This document shows positions 1-6,624 of a stretch of 9,674 bases of DNA, in pieces. The notes under the pieces are model-generated. The model saw nothing but the letters and a program-made list of their open reading frames with translations. It had not been told where the DNA came from and did no database searches. Where the stretch lies: positions 1 to 9,674 of the forward strand of contig DASUKS010000112.1 of assembly GCA_036278595.1 (NCBI GenBank), in the 5' to 3' direction. The first letter of the stretch is position 1; each line of letters opens with the position of its first letter. This stretch comes from JADMII01 sp036278595. Its GTDB lineage: Bacteria; Chloroflexota; Dehalococcoidia; DSTF01; JACRBR01. A program made the position numbers and the translations under genes.

Positions 1-165
1 GGCGCTCGTGTCCGACGTGATCTGGCGCGCGCGCACCGTCAGGGAATCATCGATCGATGCGTACAGCCGAGAGGAGATGCGGAAGTAGACGATGACGCCG
101 AAGATCGCGATCAGGCCCGCGAAGAGCAGGCTGTAGAGGAGCGTGAGGCGGAATCGAAGCGACAC
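1..165 (-). CDS. Sensor histidine kinase, N-terminal fragment (runs off window start)
   Basis: Only the first 55 codons are inside the window. They start at a GTG at 165-163 and read MSLRFRLTLLYSLLFAGLIA, then a hydrophobic stretch to about residue 28 and the segment RISSRLYASIDDSLTVRARQ. A basic start, one transmembrane helix (about residues 7-28) and a 'LYxSxDDxLxxRA' extracytoplasmic segment are typical of the N-termini of membrane-bound OmpR-partner histidine kinases. The kinase core (HAMP, HisKA, HATPase) is not visible. The GTG shares its first G with the last base of the response regulator TAG stop (TAGTG), so translation is probably coupled. By family knowledge it would autophosphorylate on His and pass phosphate to the adjacent regulator; the signal is unknown. 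The kinase assignment rests on this N-terminus plus the position directly after a response regulator. Confidence 0.85.
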   Translation of the reverse strand, partial: MSLRFRLTLLYSLLFAGLIAIFGVIVYFRISSRLYASIDDSLTVRARQITSDTSA

Positions 166-863
166 TACGGCTGCCTGAGCACGTACCCGAACGCGCGCAC
201 CGTCTGCAGCAGGCGCGAGCCGCCGCCGGCCTCGATCTTCTCTCGCAGGTGCCCGACGTGCACGTCGAGGTAGTTCGACTCCCCTGTGTCGTAGCCCCAC
301 ACCTGCAGCGTCACGGCGTCGCGCGCGAGCACGGTCTCCGGGGTGCGCATGAACACCTCGAGCAGCCGGAACTCGGTCGGCGTCAGCTCGACCTCGCGAG
401 CGCCGCGCGTCACGACGTGCCGCCGCGTGTCCATCGTGACGTCCGCATATGAGAGGCTCTCATCCGGCGCCGACGCGCGCTCCGTCCGGCGCAGTAGCGC
501 CCGCATGCGCGCCGCCAGCTCCGCCAGCTCGAAGGGCTTCGTCAGGTAGTCGTCGGCCCCGGATTCGAGCCCGAGGATCCGGTCCGGCACGGTGTCCCGC
601 GCCGAGAGCATGAGAATCGGCATGTTGTTCGTGCGCCGCAGCTGACGGCAGAGCGAGACCCCATCGAGGTCCGGCATCGTCACGTCGAGCACGGCGACGT
701 CGACCGGCTTCGTCTGCATGTACGCGAGCGCGTCCTGCGGGTCGGCGAAGGTCTGCACGTCGAAGCCGTGCACCCGCAGCCCGCGCTGCAGGACACCGAG
801 CAGCCGCTCGTCGTCATCGACGACGACCGCCTTCGCGACACGCTGGGGAAGGCTTGCGTTCAT
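165..863 (-). CDS. OmpR/PhoB-family two-component response regulator
   Basis: A 232-residue transcription factor of normal length for the family. The receiver domain (about 11-125) has the acidic pocket D16-D17-D18, the phosphoacceptor D60 in VLDVTMPDLDG, S87 in MLSARD, and the invariant K109 in DDYLTKPF. The C-terminal winged-helix DNA-binding domain (about 138-230) shows ELTPTEFRLLEVF, a recognition region around DAVTLQVWGYDTGESNYLDV, and the closing VRAFGYVLR typical of Trans_reg_C. I chose the ATG at 863 because it lies just before the first receiver strand; the frame stays open further upstream but encodes no conserved sequence. It resembles mycobacterial MprA-like regulators, but I give no symbol because orthology cannot be shown. 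It is followed with a 1-nt overlap by its kinase and preceded 55 bp upstream by a polysaccharide deacetylase on the same strand. Its targets are unknown; self-regulation and control of the deacetylase are reasonable guesses. Confidence 0.96.
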   Translation of the reverse strand: MNASLPQRVAKAVVVDDDERLLGVLQRGLRVHGFDVQTFADPQDALAYMQTKPVDVAVLDVTMPDLDGVSLCRQLRRTNNMPILMLSARDTVPDRILGLESGADDYLTKPFELAELAARMRALLRRTERASAPDESLSYADVTMDTRRHVVTRGAREVELTPTEFRLLEVFMRTPETVLARDAVTLQVWGYDTGESNYLDVHVGHLREKIEAGGGSRLLQTVRAFGYVLRQP

Positions 864-902
864 GACCACCGTGGATGGACGGAATGCAACATCTTGCGAT
901 CT

Positions 903-908
903 ACTGTA
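903..908 (-). promoter_or_regulatory. Possible -10 box for the two-component operon
   Basis: On the minus strand the 55-bp gap between deacetylase and regulator contains TACAGT (fits TANNNT), placing a transcript start about 30 nt upstream of the regulator ATG. No convincing -35 is visible and the box lies just after the deacetylase stop. It could allow the regulator and kinase to be transcribed apart from the deacetylase. This is a weak call, as TANNNT can arise by chance. Confidence 0.3.
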
Positions 909-918
909 GCGCGGCAGC

Positions 919-2214
919 TCAGGAGCAGGGAACGTAGCCCGGCTTGCCGAGCAGCTTATCGAGCGTAACGGGGCGCAGCCCGCGCTGTTTGAGCCCTTCA
1001 AGAATCACCGGCAGCGCCCGTAGGACGACCGAGCGGTCCGCCGCCCCGATGTTCCCGTCGCTCCCATCGTGCAGCAGGATGATCGAGCCGGGCTGGACGT
1101 GGTCAAGAATGCGCTGCGCCACGAGCTTGTCGTCGTTGGTCGCCCAATCCCCCGCCGAGTCGTCCCAGGTGATCATCGTCATGCCGTGATCCGCGAGGAC
1201 GTGCGCCATGAACGGCGTATGGCTTCCGTGCGGCGGCCGGTAGAACGCCGGGCAGACGCCGAGGTTGCGCTGGAAGGCGTCCTGCGTCTTCTGGAGCTCC
1301 GGATATCGTGGGTCGAGCCACTTGACCGCGTCGTGCGAGTACGAGTGGTCGCCCAGCAGCTGCCCGTCGTCGAGCAGCGCCTTCGAGACGTCTGGCCGTT
1401 GAACGACGGCCTTTCCGACCTCGAAGAATGTGCCCTTCACGCCGTGCTGATCGAGGATCGCCGCCACTTCGAGCGTGTACGGCGGGTCCGGCCCGTCGTC
1501 GAAGGTGAGCGCCACCGCGTTGCCCGATCGCGGCCCGTGGCTCACGAGCGACCCGAACCAGGTCGCGCGTGGCGTCGTCGCCCCGATGTATGCGCTCGTG
1601 CCCAGCGGCAGCAGCAGCGCGACGACCGCGAACCCCGCGAGGGCCAGGCGACCGCCGCGCGCGGTCTTGGTGGTGGCCAGCCCGCCGGCCGCGGCCAATG
1701 CGACGTACGCCGCGCCCCCGGCCATCGCTGCGTCACGCCCGACGAGCCGGAGCAGCACGAGCACGCCAGCGACGGCGCCGATCGCGAGTACGGCTTGCAG
1801 AGCGACGCTGCGGGCTGAGCGACGACCGCGCCGGAACACGCGGGCGTCGAACGCCAGCCCGGCGCCGAATCCGAAGGCCGGGGCGACGAGCCACGCCGCC
1901 ACCGGATACGATGCCTGCGCCAGTAGCCAGGCGCCGCAGCCGGCGCCCGCGATGGCGAGCGGGGCCAGCGCGCGCCGGGCCGCGAACCGCGCGGCCGCGC
2001 CGAACGCCACCAGCGCGATCAGCACCGATATTGCACACTGGAACGCGCTGGCATGCGCGGGCGCGCCTGCGACCGCCAACGCGGGTAGGATCACGACGCC
2101 GGGCAGGCCGAGGGAGACATAATGCCCAGCGGCACCGGCGGCACGCGAGAGGTTGCCCGGACCTTGGGCATCGGAGAAGTCGGCGTGTTCGAGCACGCCG
2201 GGGCGCACACGCAT
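919..2214 (-). CDS. Membrane-anchored polysaccharide deacetylase (NodB domain)
   Basis: A 431-residue protein in two parts. Residues about 32-212 are strongly hydrophobic and can form six to seven membrane helices (roughly 32-50, 57-78, 83-100, 103-122, 137-157, 164-180, 190-211). Residues about 230-425 form a carbohydrate esterase family 4 (NodB) domain with all five motifs: TFDDGP (D239 likely base, D240 metal ligand), HSYSH (metal ligands H290 and H294), FYRPPHG around R326, ITWDDSAGDW at 348-357, and ILLHDG with the catalytic-acid candidate H382. Family members remove N- or O-acetyl groups from peptidoglycan, chitin-like or exopolysaccharide chains; the substrate here cannot be told. The domain probably faces outside the membrane. 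The start is uncertain: the ATG at 2214 interlocks with the divergent gene's ATG, and an in-frame GTG at 2094 would still leave most helices. It may be co-transcribed with the two-component genes that follow. Confidence 0.93.
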   Translation of the reverse strand: MRVRPGVLEHADFSDAQGPGNLSRAAGAAGHYVSLGLPGVVILPALAVAGAPAHASAFQCAISVLIALVAFGAAARFAARRALAPLAIAGAGCGAWLLAQASYPVAAWLVAPAFGFGAGLAFDARVFRRGRRSARSVALQAVLAIGAVAGVLVLLRLVGRDAAMAGGAAYVALAAAGGLATTKTARGGRLALAGFAVVALLLPLGTSAYIGATTPRATWFGSLVSHGPRSGNAVALTFDDGPDPPYTLEVAAILDQHGVKGTFFEVGKAVVQRPDVSKALLDDGQLLGDHSYSHDAVKWLDPRYPELQKTQDAFQRNLGVCPAFYRPPHGSHTPFMAHVLADHGMTMITWDDSAGDWATNDDKLVAQRILDHVQPGSIILLHDGSDGNIGAADRSVVLRALPVILEGLKQRGLRPVTLDKLLGKPGYVPCS

Positions 2215-3559
2215 GGCGACTCAGGGTAGCGCAACGGCAGCCGGCATCCTTGAGCATCGTCCCATCACGGAGCGGCTGCACATCCGGCCGGGGACAGTCG
2301 CGCTCGCGCTCGTCGGTGGGGCGTGGTTGGCGGGCCTCGCGCTCGTGCTGAGCCACTCGGTCTTCGTCACGAACGACTCGCTGAGCAACTACGCACATGT
2401 CTGGTACGCCAGCGAACAGATCTGGAACGCGCACTCCTTCCCGTTCCACATGCCGGTGCTCGAGCACGGCGAGGCATACGCCTTCCCCTACGCCTTCCTC
2501 CCGTGGGTGACCGCCGCGCTGCTGCGACCGCTGTTCGGCGACTGGGTCGTAACGCTGTGGCTCGTCGTCGGCTTCGCCGGCGTCGTGGGCACGACGTGGT
2601 GGGCGTTCCCGGAGCTGCGCGGCGCCTGGTGGACGGCGCTCCTGCTCGCAAACCCGATGCTCGTCGAAGCGGTTCTGCTGGGCCAGCTACCGTTCCTCTG
2701 GGCGACGGCGCTGCTCTTCGCCGCAATCGCCGCCTGGCGCCGCGGCTGGTGGCTCCCGTCCGCCGTGTTGCTCGGCGCCGCGCAGGCGACGCATCCCGCC
2801 GTGATCCTCCCGATCGCCGGTGTGCTCGTGCTCGCGCGTTTGTGCTGGGAGCCGCGGCGGGCACGGCTGCTCGCGGCGTACGCGGTGTCGCTCGTCATCG
2901 CCGCGCCGGCCGCATGGCTGGTGCTGTCCTCACCGGTGGTCGGTGACAGCTCGCGCGTCGCACTTGCCGGCAACTTCTTCGGGACGGTGAGCCTGCGCGC
3001 CCTCGTGGTCGCCGCGCCATTCATCGCACTCGTGCTCCAGCGCTCGCCCGGCACGCGCATGCCGGCCGCCCTGCTCGTCGCGCTCGTCGCGCTGAATGTC
3101 GCGCTCGTTCCCGTGCGCCACGACCAGTACGCCTGGACCGCGCTCACCCGCTCGCCCAATACGTCGTTGGCTTCGTACACCGATTCAGCCGCGTTCGCGC
3201 CCGGCGCGACTTACCGCCTGCTGCGCGTCGGCGACGGCAAGTTCGGGATGTACCAGGTGCTCCGCGCCGGCGGCTCGCTCGACGCGGAGTTCTTCCCGGA
3301 GAGCATCGGCCGCCAAAGCTGGAACGACACATCGGCCTACGCCGCGTTCCTCCGCGAGCGCTCGGTCGACTACGTGATCATCTACGACGCATACGACACG
3401 CGCTACCGGACGAACGAGCACGCGCTGCTCACCAAGATGGCGTCCGACCCCACATCTGGCGCGCGCGATGGTGGTACATGCGTGAGCGTCGCCCAGCACC
3501 ACCGCCAGTACGACGTCTACCGCATCGACCGCTGCGTCTCTGTCCGCGCCCCGAGCTAA
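2213..3559 (+). CDS. Multi-spanning membrane protein, possibly GT-C-type glycosyltransferase
   Basis: A 448-residue protein. After a 27-residue cytoplasmic start there is a helix at about 28-48, then a probable extracytoplasmic loop with TNDSLSNYAHVWYASEQIW (acidic D55), followed by about seven or eight more hydrophobic segments up to about residue 302. Residues 303-448 are soluble and probably extracytoplasmic, containing SVDYVIIYDAYDTRY (384-398) and two cysteines (423, 441) that could form a disulfide. One acidic residue in the first outer loop, many helices and a C-terminal globular domain are the general layout of GT-C glycosyltransferases and related uncharacterised membrane proteins, which use lipid-linked sugars; I recognise no diagnostic family motif, so this is inference. 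The ATG at 2213 was preferred over a TTG at 2153, which would add 20 residues of low-complexity sequence antisense to the deacetylase start. No clear Shine-Dalgarno or promoter is seen upstream. Confidence 0.85.
   Translation: MATQGSATAAGILEHRPITERLHIRPGTVALALVGGAWLAGLALVLSHSVFVTNDSLSNYAHVWYASEQIWNAHSFPFHMPVLEHGEAYAFPYAFLPWVTAALLRPLFGDWVVTLWLVVGFAGVVGTTWWAFPELRGAWWTALLLANPMLVEAVLLGQLPFLWATALLFAAIAAWRRGWWLPSAVLLGAAQATHPAVILPIAGVLVLARLCWEPRRARLLAAYAVSLVIAAPAAWLVLSSPVVGDSSRVALAGNFFGTVSLRALVVAAPFIALVLQRSPGTRMPAALLVALVALNVALVPVRHDQYAWTALTRSPNTSLASYTDSAAFAPGATYRLLRVGDGKFGMYQVLRAGGSLDAEFFPESIGRQSWNDTSAYAAFLRERSVDYVIIYDAYDTRYRTNEHALLTKMASDPTSGARDGGTCVSVAQHHRQYDVYRIDRCVSVRAPS
2223..2228 (-). promoter_or_regulatory. 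Possible -10 box for the deacetylase gene (leaderless)
   Basis: Read on the minus strand, TACCCT (TANNNT) stands 8 nt before the ATG at 2214, a spacing that would start transcription at or next to the start codon. This would explain the lack of a Shine-Dalgarno sequence. It lies inside the first codons of the divergent membrane protein gene. No -35 is recognisable, so the call is tentative. Confidence 0.3.
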
Positions 3560-3605
3560 CCGCCCTCATCCCGTGCTTTGCCCGCAAGCAGTGCGAACGC
3601 GATGC

Positions 3606-3655
3606 GCGCCCGGCACACTGTCATTCTGAGCGGAGCGAAGAATCCCTCCGGGCGC
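3606..3655. repeat. Dispersed intergenic hairpin repeat (GTCATTCTGAG...GAAGAATC type)
   Basis: The core at 3620-3645 begins GTCATTCTGAGCGGAGCGAA and ends GAATCC. It contains an internal inverted repeat, ATTCT (3623-3627) with AGAAT (3639-3643). It is enclosed by a perfect 8-bp outer stem, GCGCCCGG (3606-3613) with CCGGGCGC (3648-3655). From memory, this core is very common between genes in Chloroflexota, Bacteroidota and other environmental genomes, where it yields spurious peptides reading 'CHSERSEESL' as it does here in one plus-strand frame. I know of no established function; its position between convergent genes would suit a REP-like element or transcript-end hairpin, but no T-tract follows. 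Confidence 0.8.
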
Positions 3656-3694
3656 ACGACGATTGCCCGTTGCGACCACCGGGGTCTACGCCAG

Positions 3695-3757
3695 CTGTGA
3701 ACTGTAAACGGTGAACTACCCACTATGAACTATTCACTATTCACTATTCACTATGAA
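3695..3757. repeat. Tandem heptanucleotide repeat, nine units
   Basis: Nine consecutive 7-bp units, in order: CTGTGAA, CTGTAAA, CGGTGAA, CTACCCA, CTATGAA, CTATTCA, CTATTCA, CTATTCA, CTATGAA, with a decayed unit CTGAAC after them. The last five units follow CTA plus either TGAA or its reverse complement TTCA, so the array is full of short inverted repeats. It is strikingly AT-rich against its surroundings and ends 8 bp from the stop codon of the peptidase gene. It is non-coding; replication slippage is the likely origin. The remaining parts of this 206-bp gap (3560-3605 and 3656-3694) show nothing recognisable, and no canonical rho-independent terminator is present. Confidence 0.9.
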
Positions 3758-3765
3758 CTGAACCC

Positions 3766-5727
3766 TCACCCCTCGAGCCCGAGCTCCCGCAGGAACGCGT
3801 CGTTGTTCGGCTCTCGCCCCAGGAAGTCCCGCACCAGCACGTCGCCATCGACGCTGCCGCCGCGCTCGAGGATCGCGCGGCGGTAATCGAGCCCCGTCGC
3901 GCGGTCGAGCACTCCCGCTGCTTCGAAGCGCGTGAACATGTCGTCGCCGAAGACACGCGACCAGAGGTAGCCGTAGTAGCCGGCGTCGTACCCGAACAGG
4001 TGCCCGAAGCCGCCCTGGAAGTGCGTGCCTTCCGGGTAGGGGAAGCCGGTCACCGGGTACAGCTCGCGTACCGCGCGCGTCGTGTCGCCATCGAACCCCG
4101 GCGAGTGAATCGCGAAATCGAGGCGCGCGAAGAACATCTGCCGCAGGTTCGCGATCCCCGAGCTGAGGTTCTTCGCCCGCAGCATCGCGTCCAGCAGGTC
4201 GTCCGGCAGCGCCTCGCCGGTCTCGTGGTGGCGTGCGAAGCGGCGCAGCACGTCACGGTCCCACACCCAGTGCTCGAGCATCTGCGATGGCGCCTCGACG
4301 AAGTCGCGCTCCGTCGACGAGCCCGAGAACTCCAGGAACCGCGCCCGTGTCAGCGTCTGATGCAGGATGTGCCCGAATTCGTGGAAGAACGTCACGACCT
4401 CCGTGTGGCGCAGCAGCGACGGCGTGTCGGGCGTCGGCTTCGTGAAGTTCGCGACGATCGCGCTCGCCGGCTCCTGGTACGACCCGTCCGGCAGCCGCCG
4501 CCCGCCGCGCATCGTGAACGCCGCGGCGTGCCCGAACTTGTTCGGCCGGGGGTACAGGTCCATGTAGAACCGCGCGAACGGCCGGTCGCCGTCTGCCTCG
4601 AAGATGTCGAAGGCCTGCACGTCCTCGTGCCAGACGCTCGCGTTCTTCGCCGGCTGATATCGGATACCGAGCAGCTCCTGGGTCACCAGGAAGAGCCCTT
4701 CGACCACGCGCTCGAGCGGGAGGTACTGCGCAACGGCGAAGTCGTCCACGGCGTACTCGGTCTTGTGCAACAGGTTCGTGTAGAACCACCAGTCCCAAAT
4801 ATTGATGTGCGGGTCGCCGGTGTGCGCTTGCTTTGCCTTGCTCAGCGCCGCCATATCGGCGCCAGCCTTGACGTGCAGCTTCGTCTCGAGGTCAGCGAGG
4901 AATCCGTCGACGTGCTCGCGCTGCTTCGCCATCCGGACTTCGACCACGTACGCCGCCCAGGAGTCGTACCCGAGCAGTGACGCGATCTCCGCGCGCACCC
5001 GGATCGCCTCCTCGAGCACCTGCACGTTGTCCGCGCCGCCCTTGTTCTGGTTCTTGATGAACATCTCGTGGCGCAGCTGCTCGTCCTCCGCGTTGTCCAT
5101 GAACGGCATGATCTCCGGGTAGTCGAGCGACACCCGGTACTTCGTGACACCGTCCTCCTGCACCGTCTTCAGGCCATCGATCCAGCGGTCCGGCATGCCG
5201 GCGAGGCGCTCGCGTTCGACGAGGATGCCGTCGTCCCAGTCGTCGATCGCCTTGCGGAACACGGTCCCGAGCTCAACGAGGCGGTTCATCAGCGCCTGCA
5301 CGCGCTCGCGCTGCTCCTTCGGCAGCTCGAAACCGTTGCGCCGGTAGTCCCTCAGCGTCCGGTCGAGCAGGCGCTTCGCGTCGCCGGTGAGCGCGCCGGC
5401 CTCTGGCGTCTCCGCGAACCCGCGGATCGCCTGGTACAGGTCTTCGCGGAACGCCAGCTCGACGCCATGCTTGTCGAGCGTTTCCTCCCACTCGCGCGCC
5501 GTCTCGCGCAAGGTATCGTCGGCCGCGACGTAGGCCATGAACGCGTACTGCCCGCCGGCCTGCGCCATGTGGTCCACCGCCGACTCCAGTGCGACCAGGC
5601 TGTTCTCGAACGTGCGCTCATCCGCCGGCGTCGCGACGATCGCCTCGATGCCGCGGTCGCACGCCTCGATGGCCTCGCGACAAGCGCGCTCGACCTCGGC
5701 CGGCGTAAGGTTCTTGAAATCGATCAT
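3766..5727 (-). CDS. M3-family zinc oligopeptidase (thimet oligopeptidase type)
   Basis: A 653-residue cytoplasmic metallopeptidase, near the normal length for the family. The zinc site is complete: HEFGH at 449-453 (ligands H449 and H453, catalytic E450) and the third ligand E478 in DFVEAPSQ, exactly 25 residues after H453 as in thimet oligopeptidase. The substrate-binding loop FGHLFGYDAGYYGYLW (574-589) supplies the His and Tyr residues that position short peptides. No signal peptide is present. Members cleave peptides of roughly 5-20 residues inside the cell, finishing the degradation of proteins and imported peptides. The loop is closer to thimet oligopeptidase and oligopeptidase A than to oligoendopeptidase F. 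The ATG at 5727 is chosen over upstream in-frame starts because AGGAG stands 9 nt before it and the extra upstream residues look non-coding. It is transcribed alone, convergent with the membrane protein gene and divergent from the methyltransferase gene. Confidence 0.96.
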   Translation of the reverse strand: MIDFKNLTPAEVERACREAIEACDRGIEAIVATPADERTFENSLVALESAVDHMAQAGGQYAFMAYVAADDTLRETAREWEETLDKHGVELAFREDLYQAIRGFAETPEAGALTGDAKRLLDRTLRDYRRNGFELPKEQRERVQALMNRLVELGTVFRKAIDDWDDGILVERERLAGMPDRWIDGLKTVQEDGVTKYRVSLDYPEIMPFMDNAEDEQLRHEMFIKNQNKGGADNVQVLEEAIRVRAEIASLLGYDSWAAYVVEVRMAKQREHVDGFLADLETKLHVKAGADMAALSKAKQAHTGDPHINIWDWWFYTNLLHKTEYAVDDFAVAQYLPLERVVEGLFLVTQELLGIRYQPAKNASVWHEDVQAFDIFEADGDRPFARFYMDLYPRPNKFGHAAAFTMRGGRRLPDGSYQEPASAIVANFTKPTPDTPSLLRHTEVVTFFHEFGHILHQTLTRARFLEFSGSSTERDFVEAPSQMLEHWVWDRDVLRRFARHHETGEALPDDLLDAMLRAKNLSSGIANLRQMFFARLDFAIHSPGFDGDTTRAVRELYPVTGFPYPEGTHFQGGFGHLFGYDAGYYGYLWSRVFGDDMFTRFEAAGVLDRATGLDYRRAILERGGSVDGDVLVRDFLGREPNNDAFLRELGLEG

Positions 5728-5736
5728 GCAGCGAAA

Positions 5737-5741
5737 CTCCT
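5737..5741 (-). promoter_or_regulatory. Shine-Dalgarno site of the M3 peptidase gene
   Basis: AGGAG on the minus strand, 9 nt before the ATG at 5727. It is the clearest ribosome binding site in the window and fixes the start of the peptidase. It contrasts with the plus-strand neighbours, which seem to be leaderless. Confidence 0.75.
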
Positions 5742-5771
5742 GGCGCTCGCCCTCGCGCGAAATCAGGCTCG

Positions 5772-5777
5772 ATCCTA
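5772..5777 (-). promoter_or_regulatory. Possible -10 box for the M3 peptidase gene
   Basis: TAGGAT (TANNNT) on the minus strand, with TTCCGC about 18 bp further upstream as a poor -35. It would give a leader of about 38 nt that contains the AGGAG ribosome binding site. Placement in the 110-bp divergent gap is sensible, but the motif match is modest. Confidence 0.4.
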
Positions 5778-5825
5778 TCCGCGCCGGCCCCGCGAGCGGA
5801 AGCCGCCGCTTGTCGTCCCGGAGCC

Positions 5826-5831
5826 TATACT
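5826..5831 (+). promoter_or_regulatory. -10 box of a leaderless methyltransferase transcript
   Basis: TATACT followed by 6 nt (CGTCGC) and then the ATG at 5838. A -10 box at this distance puts the transcript start at or within a base or two of the start codon, so the mRNA would be leaderless; no Shine-Dalgarno is present. No -35 consensus is visible. The same 6-nt arrangement occurs before the next gene. Confidence 0.65.
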
Positions 5832-5837
5832 CGTCGC

Positions 5838-6620
5838 ATGGAACGATCCGCACCGACGCGCGAGGAGAACGCCGCCGCCTTCTCCGACGAGGACGTTGTC
5901 GCCGCCTACCGCTTCCGGCCCCCGTATCCCGACACGCTCATCGACCGCCTCCTCGCCCTCCCGCCCGGCGGCGCGCGCAACGTCCTCGAGCTGGGCTGTG
6001 GCACCGGTGACCTCTGCCGCACGCTCGCGCCGCGCGTGGAGCACGTCGATGCCGTCGACCCCGCGGCGGCCATGCTGCGCGCCGCGAAGGCGTCCTCCGG
6101 CGGTGACGCCGCGAATATCACCTGGACGCAGGCGCTCGCCGAGGACTTCGACTACCCACGCCCCTACGACCTCGTGCTAACGGCCGAGAGCATCCACTGG
6201 ATGGACTGGGACGCTGTGTTCCCGCGCCTGGCCGGCGCGATGTCGTCTGGCGGACGACTCGTCTGGCTCACGCGCGAAGAAGACGCGCCTTGGGCCGATG
6301 ACTACCGCGCACTGATTCCCGCCTTCTCCGTGGTCAGCGACTACCGGCCGCTCGACTTCCCGACCGAGCTCGAGCGCGGCGGCTACTGGCGCATCGAAGG
6401 CCGCGACGCGACGCCGCCGGTGCCGTTCCGCCAGTCCGTCGAGCACTACATCGAGCTCCAGCACTCGCGCAGCTCGTTCGCGCGCTACCGCATCGGCGAA
6501 AAGAAGGCAGCCGAGTTCGATGCGGCGCTCCGCCGCATGCTCGAACCGTACGCGGACGACGGCGTGATCGAGTACGCGTTCTCCGTGCCGTACGCATGGG
6601 GCCGGCCGCTCGCGCGATGA
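5838..6620 (+). CDS. Class I SAM-dependent methyltransferase
   Basis: A 260-residue protein with a Rossmann-type methyltransferase domain. Motif I is VLELGCGTGDLC (49-60), which binds S-adenosylmethionine; the acidic end of strand 2 is DAVDPAAAML with D74 as the probable ribose contact; the motif IV region reads PYDLVLTAESIHWMDW (109-124), and RLAGAMSSGGRLVWL (130-144) is the usual 'L.pGG.l' strand. The aromatic 'ESIHWMDW' segment and the helical C-terminus resemble the Methyltransf_11/25 group, which includes trans-aconitate and other small-molecule methyltransferases. The N-terminal AYRFRPPYPDTLIDRLLAL (23-41) is typical of these. The substrate is not predictable. The stop is 16 nt before the nitrilase start, yet that gene seems to have its own promoter. 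Confidence 0.94.
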   Translation: MERSAPTREENAAAFSDEDVVAAYRFRPPYPDTLIDRLLALPPGGARNVLELGCGTGDLCRTLAPRVEHVDAVDPAAAMLRAAKASSGGDAANITWTQALAEDFDYPRPYDLVLTAESIHWMDWDAVFPRLAGAMSSGGRLVWLTREEDAPWADDYRALIPAFSVVSDYRPLDFPTELERGGYWRIEGRDATPPVPFRQSVEHYIELQHSRSSFARYRIGEKKAAEFDAALRRMLEPYADDGVIEYAFSVPYAWGRPLAR

Positions 6621-6624
6621 GTGT

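Noticed and set aside
864..1001. N-terminal extension of the response regulator
   Set aside because: The frame is open, but these residues would overlap the deacetylase end and precede a receiver domain that normally starts within 10-15 residues of the N-terminus.
2118..2123. CATAAT as -10 box for the plus-strand membrane protein gene
   Set aside because: Five of six bases match TATAAT, but it is about 90 bp from the start, inside the deacetylase coding region, with no -35; kept only as a remark.
2153..2212. N-terminal extension of the plus-strand membrane protein from a TTG
   Set aside because: TTG is a rare start, there is no ribosome binding site, and the 20 added residues show no feature; the ATG at 2213 is simpler.
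3574..3590. TGCTT...AAGCA as terminator of the plus-strand membrane protein gene
   Set aside because: Only a 5-bp stem with a 7-nt loop and no following T-tract; too weak to call.
3695..3757. CRISPR-like array
   Set aside because: The period is 7 bp with no spacers, so it is a simple tandem repeat.
4000..4980. A 326-codon plus-strand frame opposite the M3 peptidase gene
   Set aside because: No hydrophobic or motif structure; Arg- and Val-rich composition typical of antisense to GC-rich genes. The peptidase on the other strand has a complete active site.
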